From Cephalothrix simula (lineage: Eukaryota; Nemertea; Palaeonemertea; Archinemertea; Cephalotrichidae): DNA of 12,561 nucleotides. The position numbers and the translations under genes are program-made. This document shows positions 7,408-12,561 of the stretch, one piece after another. The stretch lies in NCBI GenBank assembly GCA_035591015.1, contig JAXIUW010183848.1, forward strand, positions 1-12,561, given 5' to 3'. Under the pieces are notes generated by a model. That model did not search any database. It saw only the letters and a program-made list of their open reading frames with translations, and was not told the DNA's origin. Numbering within the stretch: position 1 is the first letter of the stretch; every line of letters begins with the position of its first letter.

Positions 7408-10400
7408 ACAAGTTAAGATTGCGCCATTTAGAACATATTCGTATGGAATGTCAAATAAGTTCATTACTATTCTATTTTTAATGCATCAGGTGATTAAAAT
7501 GGCTTTCATTGTAATGGGTATATTTTTCCACAACTGGTTGGTGCGAATATTCGATTGCCTCCATCACACCGTACAGCATAGAGTGGCTGTCAGCAGCATC
7601 CAGTCACAAAGTATCACGCTAGGACAGCATGCATCGATTGTTCCATATTGGGAAAACACCATCCAGATACAAGTTGGAAGCAAAAATGTGGATGCACTTT
7701 TGGACAGTGGAGCCAGTGTAAATGTAATTTCAGAATCTTTATTTAAAAAGTGTGGAAAATTTAAGAATAAGAAATTAAGACCTTCCAAGCTGAATGCCAC
7801 AGGTGTTGCTGGTAATTTGAGTGCAATTGTTGGCGAAACAGAGATGGATTTTACAATAGGCAACCAATTGTTCACTGTTTCAGTATTGGTTTTGCCTAAT
7901 GCTGTCTACGATGTCATATTGGGTACGCCATTTTTAGCTGACTATGATATTCATATCGACTTTCCAAATAAACGTTTCACAATTGGGACTTCCAAAAGAA
8001 CATTTCCACTTGGAGCTAAAAAGTCAAGGCCACAGGTCCCGATTACAGTGAGAAAGACAATTAAAATACCAGCCCACACTGAAGTCCAATTTAATGGCAA
8101 AGTCCCTTATGCACTGCCATATGAAACAACTGGCTATCTTGAACCTGACCTAAAAACAGTCAAAAAGCCAAATTTGACGGCGTTGTCCCTTGTAGTTCAA
8201 TCCAGAGATAATTCAGTTCCGGTTATTGTTCAGAATTCATGCGACTACCCAGTTAAGCTCTATAAAGGAACTAAAGTGGCCACATTCTGGCCAGTTACAG
8301 CTGACGAATTGGTTGAAAAGATACCACCTGAAGAAAATGCAAGAATTACTTTTATTACAGCTACAAAAGAAAAACCAAATGTTAACCTCGAAAACAGTAC
8401 ATTGACTACTGAACAAAAGGAACAATTAGAACAATTACTAATGGAGTACAGTGATATTTTTGCAAATCGTCCGGAGCAATTAACTCGGACTAACGCTATT
8501 GTTCATGACATAGATACTGGTGATGAGGCACCGGTACAATCGAGGCCATATAGAACAAGCCCACCAATGAGGCGTGAAATTGAGGCACAAGTACAGTCGA
8601 TGCTCGACAGAGGAATAATAATCCCAAGTAATTCAAGATGGGCTTCGCCTGTGTTGTTAGTGAAAAAATCGGACAATACGTGGCGCCTTTGTGTTGACCT
8701 AAGAAAACTGAATGAGAAGATAAAAGGAGGCAAATTGTTAACACCATTACCCCGGATATCATCTCTATTGGACAGTGTAGGATCTTCTAAACCTGGCATA
8801 TTCAGCCTCATCGACTTGCACAGTGGGTTCCACCAAATAACTCTGACGAAAAGGGCGCAAGAAAAAACGGCCTTCGTCACGGAATCTGGTCATTATCAGT
8901 ATCTCGTATTGCCATTTGGACTCGTCACCGCCCCCAATGCATTCAACCGTGGCATGATGGACATATTTAAAGAATACATTGGAAAATTTTTGGTCGTTTA
9001 CCTTGATGATTTAACCATTTACTCGAAGACCTGGTCAGAACATCTTCATCATTTGCGTCTAATTTTCCAAAGGCTTCGAGAAGTGAATTTAAAGGTTAAA
9101 TCTACCAAATGTCATTTCGGAAAAGAAAAATTGAGGTGCCTTGGCCATGTTTTAACAGTAAACGGATTAGAACCAGATCCGGAAAAAATAATTGTGGTGA
9201 AAAACTTCCCTGTTCCCAAGATATTAAAGCAATTACGTGGTTTTCTGGGATTGGCGTCCTATTATCGCAGATTTATTAAAGACTTCAGCAAAAAGGCCCA
9301 TCCACTCACCAAACTCCTTAGAAAGAATGAAAAATTTGTTTGGGATGATGATTGTCAAAAAGCTTTTGAAGAACTTAAGCAAGCGCTAACCAGTCCACCT
9401 GTATTAGCCTATCCTGATGAAGAGTTACCGTATATTATTCATTGCGATGGTTCAATTACTGGATTGGGATACGTACTTTCCCAGGTACAAGGATCACCAC
9501 CTTTAGAACGTGTCATTGCATATGGAGCTAGGGCACTGCTACCAAATGAACGCAACTATAGTATAAGTGAGATTGAAATGATGGCCATGGTCTCAGCATT
9601 GAAACATTTTAATCACTACATTTATGGAGCAGCGATAAAGATTGTGACTGATCACTTGGCTTTAAAATATCTGCAAAACCTAAAGCCACAAGACTGTGTC
9701 AATAGAAGATTGGCAAGATGGGCTCTATATGTATCTGCATTTAACATAGAAATTGAATATAGAAGTGGGAAAAAGCACAATAATTGTGATGCTTTGAGTA
9801 GAATTCCATACCCTAATGTACAGGCTTTGGTAGCATCTACTAATGCTGAGCAGAACAAGGATCACATTGATTTAAGTGTCCTGAAAGATAACAATTACAT
9901 TACAGCATTACAGGAAACTGACGTCTACCTGAGATACTTTGTAGAATATTTTCGGTCCGGATTCCTCCCTGGAGACCAAAAACAAGCACGGCGCATAATT
10001 CTACAGGCAAATGACTATTATTTAAATGAAAAAGGAGTACTATTCTATCTCCGTTATGCTCATACAGCTGATAAGACCTTATACCACTGCTTGGCAGTAC
10101 CACAAAAACTAAAATCTACTGTTTTGTATTTAGTACACAACACTCCCCTAGGAGCTCACAACGGCATCATTAGATCATATGGTATACTCATCCAGAAATT
10201 TTACTGGTTCGGCATGTTTGCTGATTTGTCATCTTGGGTAGCAAGCTGTGAATTGTGTACTCAAAGAAAATTATTAAACACCAGACACCCGGCGCCATTA
10301 AATCCTGTACCAGTCTCAGCACCATTTGAACAATTGGCTATGGATGTGCTGGGACCATTTACAGTCACTAAAAATAACAATAAATACATCATACTGTTTG

Positions 10401-11632
10401 TCGATTACATGACGCGTTACGTTACAGGAGCTGCAGTAGAGTCAATTACATCAGTAATAGTTGCAAGAGTTTTGTTTGACGAAATCATTACGCGCCATGG
10501 TGTTCCTGCTAAAATAATTTCGGATCAAGGATCTAACTTCACGTCAGGTCTGATGAAACAAGTTGCAGAACTTTGCGGTATAAATCTGTCATTTATTAGC
10601 AGCTATCACCAATCATCAAATGGCCTTTGTGAGCGACAGAACCAATTCATAGTTCAGGGACTATCCCTCTTTGCTGAAAAATGTCAATCAAATTGGGATG
10701 AAATGCTCCGACCTGTCCTATTTAGCCATATAATTGCTCCATCGGATGCAACAGGATTGTCGCCATTTTTGACATTGTACGGAAGATTACCACGTCTACC
10801 AGTAGACCTACTAACTGGTCAACCTTTGATGATTCCAAAGAATCCAAAAGCTCACTTGGCTGAAACAATTCAAAGACTGGAGCTTTTACAATCTGTGGCA
10901 AAGGCAAATATTAAAAGGGCGCAGGCTAAAATGAAAGAAAGGTTTGACAGAAAAGCCAAAGAACCAAATTTTTCTGTCGGTGATATGGTATATGTCTACA
11001 CCCCAAGATCGAAGATTGGTCTGAGTAAAAAGTTGCTGTTCCCATATGTTGGACCATACTACATTGTTGAACGCTTATCAAATGTCAACTATCGCTTAAG
11101 AACTATGGAAAACAAACCCGTGAAAACGGCAGTCCATGCTAACCGACTGAAACTCAAGGTCCCGCATGAAATTCGACCTTTTAAACCACCTATTTATATA
11201 CCCGATGATTCAGAGGACTTGTTAGAGGCTGAAATACCAGCTGACAACTTTGAGGAAACAAATGAAGAAGATGAAACCGATGAAAATTTGGATATGCCAT
11301 CTACAAATGCCAAAGAAGCTAAAAAGATACATCTGAAAACCACGCCAGAACAAATGAAGCACAAACAGGCGACTAAAGATAGCATCAAGAAACCACGAAT
11401 GAAAGAACCTAGCAATCAGCACGACGAAGTTGATAAACTAGATAATGTGGACACAAGAAAAGAAGATAATGACATATTCATCGTGCATAAATTACTACGA
11501 TCCCGCAAACGTGGAAACAGACAAAAAGAGTACCTTGTCCAATGGGAAGACCCTCATATGAAACCATCATGGGTAACGTCGAGGAATATCCTTGACAAAG
11601 ATCTCATCAAAGCTTTCTGGGAAAATAATTAA
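7373..11632 (+). CDS. pol: Pol polyprotein: protease, reverse transcriptase, RNase H, integrase, chromodomain
   Basis: The product has 1419 residues from the first ATG. Expression is more likely as a Gag-Pol fusion by -1 frameshifting, although the ATG two bases after the gag stop also allows re-initiation. A hydrophobic stretch (about 30-60) comes first. The aspartic protease has DSGA at 111-114 and ILG at 182-184. In the reverse transcriptase, catalytic Asp481 lies in SLIDLHSGF and YLDD is at 543-546. RNase H has Asp692, Glu735 and Asp760. The integrase zinc finger is His922, His929, Cys959 and Cys962, and its core is Asp991, Asp1051 and Glu1087, i.e. D,D35E. A GPY motif is at 1227-1229. 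After an acidic then Lys-rich linker, a chromodomain occupies ~1367-1419, with IVHKLLRSR, EYLVQW, SWVTSRNI and LIKAFW matching the chromodomain consensus. Two of the three usual aromatic cage positions look filled (Phe1369, Trp1391). It copies and integrates the element, and the chromodomain may target integration to chromatin. Confidence 0.95.
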   Translation: MPDDELLPFGGQQVKIAPFRTYSYGMSNKFITILFLMHQVIKMAFIVMGIFFHNWLVRIFDCLHHTVQHRVAVSSIQSQSITLGQHASIVPYWENTIQIQVGSKNVDALLDSGASVNVISESLFKKCGKFKNKKLRPSKLNATGVAGNLSAIVGETEMDFTIGNQLFTVSVLVLPNAVYDVILGTPFLADYDIHIDFPNKRFTIGTSKRTFPLGAKKSRPQVPITVRKTIKIPAHTEVQFNGKVPYALPYETTGYLEPDLKTVKKPNLTALSLVVQSRDNSVPVIVQNSCDYPVKLYKGTKVATFWPVTADELVEKIPPEENARITFITATKEKPNVNLENSTLTTEQKEQLEQLLMEYSDIFANRPEQLTRTNAIVHDIDTGDEAPVQSRPYRTSPPMRREIEAQVQSMLDRGIIIPSNSRWASPVLLVKKSDNTWRLCVDLRKLNEKIKGGKLLTPLPRISSLLDSVGSSKPGIFSLIDLHSGFHQITLTKRAQEKTAFVTESGHYQYLVLPFGLVTAPNAFNRGMMDIFKEYIGKFLVVYLDDLTIYSKTWSEHLHHLRLIFQRLREVNLKVKSTKCHFGKEKLRCLGHVLTVNGLEPDPEKIIVVKNFPVPKILKQLRGFLGLASYYRRFIKDFSKKAHPLTKLLRKNEKFVWDDDCQKAFEELKQALTSPPVLAYPDEELPYIIHCDGSITGLGYVLSQVQGSPPLERVIAYGARALLPNERNYSISEIEMMAMVSALKHFNHYIYGAAIKIVTDHLALKYLQNLKPQDCVNRRLARWALYVSAFNIEIEYRSGKKHNNCDALSRIPYPNVQALVASTNAEQNKDHIDLSVLKDNNYITALQETDVYLRYFVEYFRSGFLPGDQKQARRIILQANDYYLNEKGVLFYLRYAHTADKTLYHCLAVPQKLKSTVLYLVHNTPLGAHNGIIRSYGILIQKFYWFGMFADLSSWVASCELCTQRKLLNTRHPAPLNPVPVSAPFEQLAMDVLGPFTVTKNNNKYIILFVDYMTRYVTGAAVESITSVIVARVLFDEIITRHGVPAKIISDQGSNFTSGLMKQVAELCGINLSFISSYHQSSNGLCERQNQFIVQGLSLFAEKCQSNWDEMLRPVLFSHIIAPSDATGLSPFLTLYGRLPRLPVDLLTGQPLMIPKNPKAHLAETIQRLELLQSVAKANIKRAQAKMKERFDRKAKEPNFSVGDMVYVYTPRSKIGLSKKLLFPYVGPYYIVERLSNVNYRLRTMENKPVKTAVHANRLKLKVPHEIRPFKPPIYIPDDSEDLLEAEIPADNFEETNEEDETDENLDMPSTNAKEAKKIHLKTTPEQMKHKQATKDSIKKPRMKEPSNQHDEVDKLDNVDTRKEDNDIFIVHKLLRSRKRGNRQKEYLVQWEDPHMKPSWVTSRNILDKDLIKAFWENN

Positions 11633-11635
11633 TAA

Positions 11636-11654
11636 TCTGTCCTCTTTCTTGTAG
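11636..11654 (+). other. 3' splice acceptor for env mRNA
   Basis: Immediately after the tandem TAA TAA that ends pol there is a strong pyrimidine tract (TCTGTCCTCTTTCTTGTAG) ending in AG at 11654, only 11 bases before the env ATG. Errantiviruses and retroviruses make Env from a spliced subgenomic mRNA, and this is where such an acceptor is expected. The donor is not identified. Confidence 0.6.
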
Positions 11655-11665
11655 GTGACTTGATC

Positions 11666-12561
11666 ATGCTTGCCTCTACAAGATGCTTACTGTTTTTGTT
11701 TGTTCTCTATGTTTTGGCGTTGGTTTGCATACCATATAGCTGGGGTAAAAAGGATATTTCGGAGTCAACAATTATTGATGACGTAGTTGAAAGAGAGAGA
11801 TGGGGTGTCATTTTCCAAAGGATTGCCAGTGTCGATAATGGCCATTCTAAGTGGACTCATGTTTTTAAACTTGACTTGCCAGATATTGCAGCGGAACATC
11901 GCCGGCAAGCAGAAAAGGACTGTGTCTCCGATTTCTGCTCAACATTTCAAAGAGCTTTGTCATCCTTGCTGACACAGAGAAAAGCCTCAGTAATGAAAAT
12001 CAAAAAGGCTATCAAAACAATAAAAGAGGTCATTCCACATCGTGAGGATGTTACTGAAACAAGAAAGAAACGTGGTGCTTTCAATTTTATTGGTGACATT
12101 CACAATTCCTTATACGGTACTGCGACCCAAAAGGACATTGATATCCTGTTTGCTGCCCTAAGGCACATGGAAAAAATTGTCAATACATCAAACCATGAAA
12201 TTATTCGTGTTTCTCAGCAATTGTCTTCAGTTATGTTAAAAACTGATCTTCGTCTAGTCAATATTCATCTGATGATTGAAAAGAATAAAGCAGCAGTACA
12301 GAGTCTGTATAACTCGATGAAGAGGTGGTCAGGATCTGTGGAGGATGCCCTTGCAACAATGGCAAATTTTGTGCGGAACTTAGTTATTCACCAAGAAACC
12401 TTGGCAAAGTTAGAAGATATAGTGGATAAATGGATTGATGGCACAAGAACTCTTTTAGATGGATTTTTACCAATGTCTTGGGTACGACCTGAACAGCTTG
12501 AAGAAGTGCTCAAAGAAGTTGAGAAACAAGTTCAGAAAGAATATCGCGGTTTCACTATCCA
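11666..12561 (+). CDS. env: Env-like fusion glycoprotein, F-type (partial, runs off the window)
   Basis: The frame is open from the ATG to the window edge, giving 298 codons with no stop. Residues 1-27 form a signal peptide with a long hydrophobic core ending near SWG. The short N-terminal subunit has a CX4C pair (Cys86, Cys91). A basic furin-type site, RKKR, is at 133-136. It is followed at once by GAFNFIGDIHNSLYG, which matches the fusion-peptide pattern of baculovirus F proteins and insect errantivirus Env. Residues ~158-215 form a long heptad-like helix suited to a coiled coil, with a glycosylation sequon at Asn173. The transmembrane anchor and tail lie outside the window. The expected role is membrane fusion for cell-to-cell spread. 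It is in the same frame as pol but separated by two stops and a splice acceptor. Receptor use cannot be judged. Confidence 0.87.
   Translation, partial: MLASTRCLLFLFVLYVLALVCIPYSWGKKDISESTIIDDVVERERWGVIFQRIASVDNGHSKWTHVFKLDLPDIAAEHRRQAEKDCVSDFCSTFQRALSSLLTQRKASVMKIKKAIKTIKEVIPHREDVTETRKKRGAFNFIGDIHNSLYGTATQKDIDILFAALRHMEKIVNTSNHEIIRVSQQLSSVMLKTDLRLVNIHLMIEKNKAAVQSLYNSMKRWSGSVEDALATMANFVRNLVIHQETLAKLEDIVDKWIDGTRTLLDGFLPMSWVRPEQLEEVLKEVEKQVQKEYRGFTI

Larger units (their letters stand above)
5643..12561 (+). mobile_element. Ty3/Gypsy-type retroelement with gag, chromodomain pol and F-type env (3' end outside window)
   Basis: Three consecutive ORFs have the order gag, pol (protease-RT-RNase H-integrase), env. 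The order of integrase after RNase H defines the Ty3/Gypsy (Metaviridae) arrangement. All coding regions are open and all catalytic residues are present, which suggests a recent or still active copy. The 3' LTR and polypurine tract lie beyond the window, and the 5' LTR is not identified. The true left boundary is therefore unknown: it could be in 5457-5642, or upstream of the LRR genes if those belong to the element. Confidence 0.9.

Noticed and set aside
7490-7576. 87-base in-frame intron within the Pol N-terminus
   Set aside because: A donor-like GTGATT and a terminal CAG are present, but there is no pyrimidine tract before the AG and the frame is open throughout, so it is kept as coding.
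8503-8880. 125-codon minus-strand frame opposite the reverse transcriptase
   Set aside because: It is antisense to strongly conserved RT motifs and shows no protein-family features of its own.
11787-11972. 61-codon frame overlapping the env start
   Set aside because: It is in a different frame inside the env ORF, which has clear signal-peptide, cleavage-site and fusion-peptide features.

Overview
The window looks like eukaryotic nuclear DNA, most likely from an invertebrate animal. It has AT-rich spacers, short intron-like gaps ending in pyrimidine-rich AG acceptors, and a Ty3/Gypsy-type retroelement whose third ORF is an envelope protein of the insect-errantivirus/baculovirus-F type. The species cannot be named from the sequence.

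Layout, all on the + strand. Bases 1-~530 hold no gene that I can see. From ~530 to 5456 there are three consecutive, clearly paralogous genes for irregular leucine-rich-repeat-like proteins. Gene 1 is two exons, 698-1002 and 1120-2089, with a phase-compatible 117-bp intron. Gene 2 is 2236-3972 and gene 3 is 4116-5456. Genes 2 and 3 each start 6-13 bases after a good 3' splice acceptor. No AATAAA polyadenylation signal separates the genes.

From 5643 to the right edge lies an apparently intact retroelement. Gag (575 aa) has a capsid-like region, two CCHC zinc knuckles and an Arg-rich tail. Pol (1419 aa) has protease, reverse transcriptase, RNase H, an HHCC/DD35E integrase, a GPY/F module and a C-terminal chromodomain. 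The env-like ORF starts at 11666, is still open at the end of the window, and has a signal peptide, an RKKR furin-type site and an F-type fusion peptide. Pol is in the -1 frame relative to gag. A textbook GGGAAAC slippery heptamer at 7346-7352 is followed by a 14-bp stem and a possible H-type pseudoknot, so Pol is probably made by -1 frameshifting. Env probably comes from a spliced mRNA using the acceptor at 11654.

Two points stand out. First, the element combines a chromodomain-bearing Pol with an F-type Env, which are usually found in different Ty3/Gypsy lineages. Second, only 186 bases separate the stop of LRR gene 3 from the gag start, and I see no LTR or convincing primer-binding site there, although gag, pol and env are undamaged. 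Either the 5' LTR is very short or missing, or it lies upstream of the LRR genes. In the second case the three paralogs would be accessory genes of an unusually large retroelement. The window cannot settle this because neither LTR is identifiable in it.
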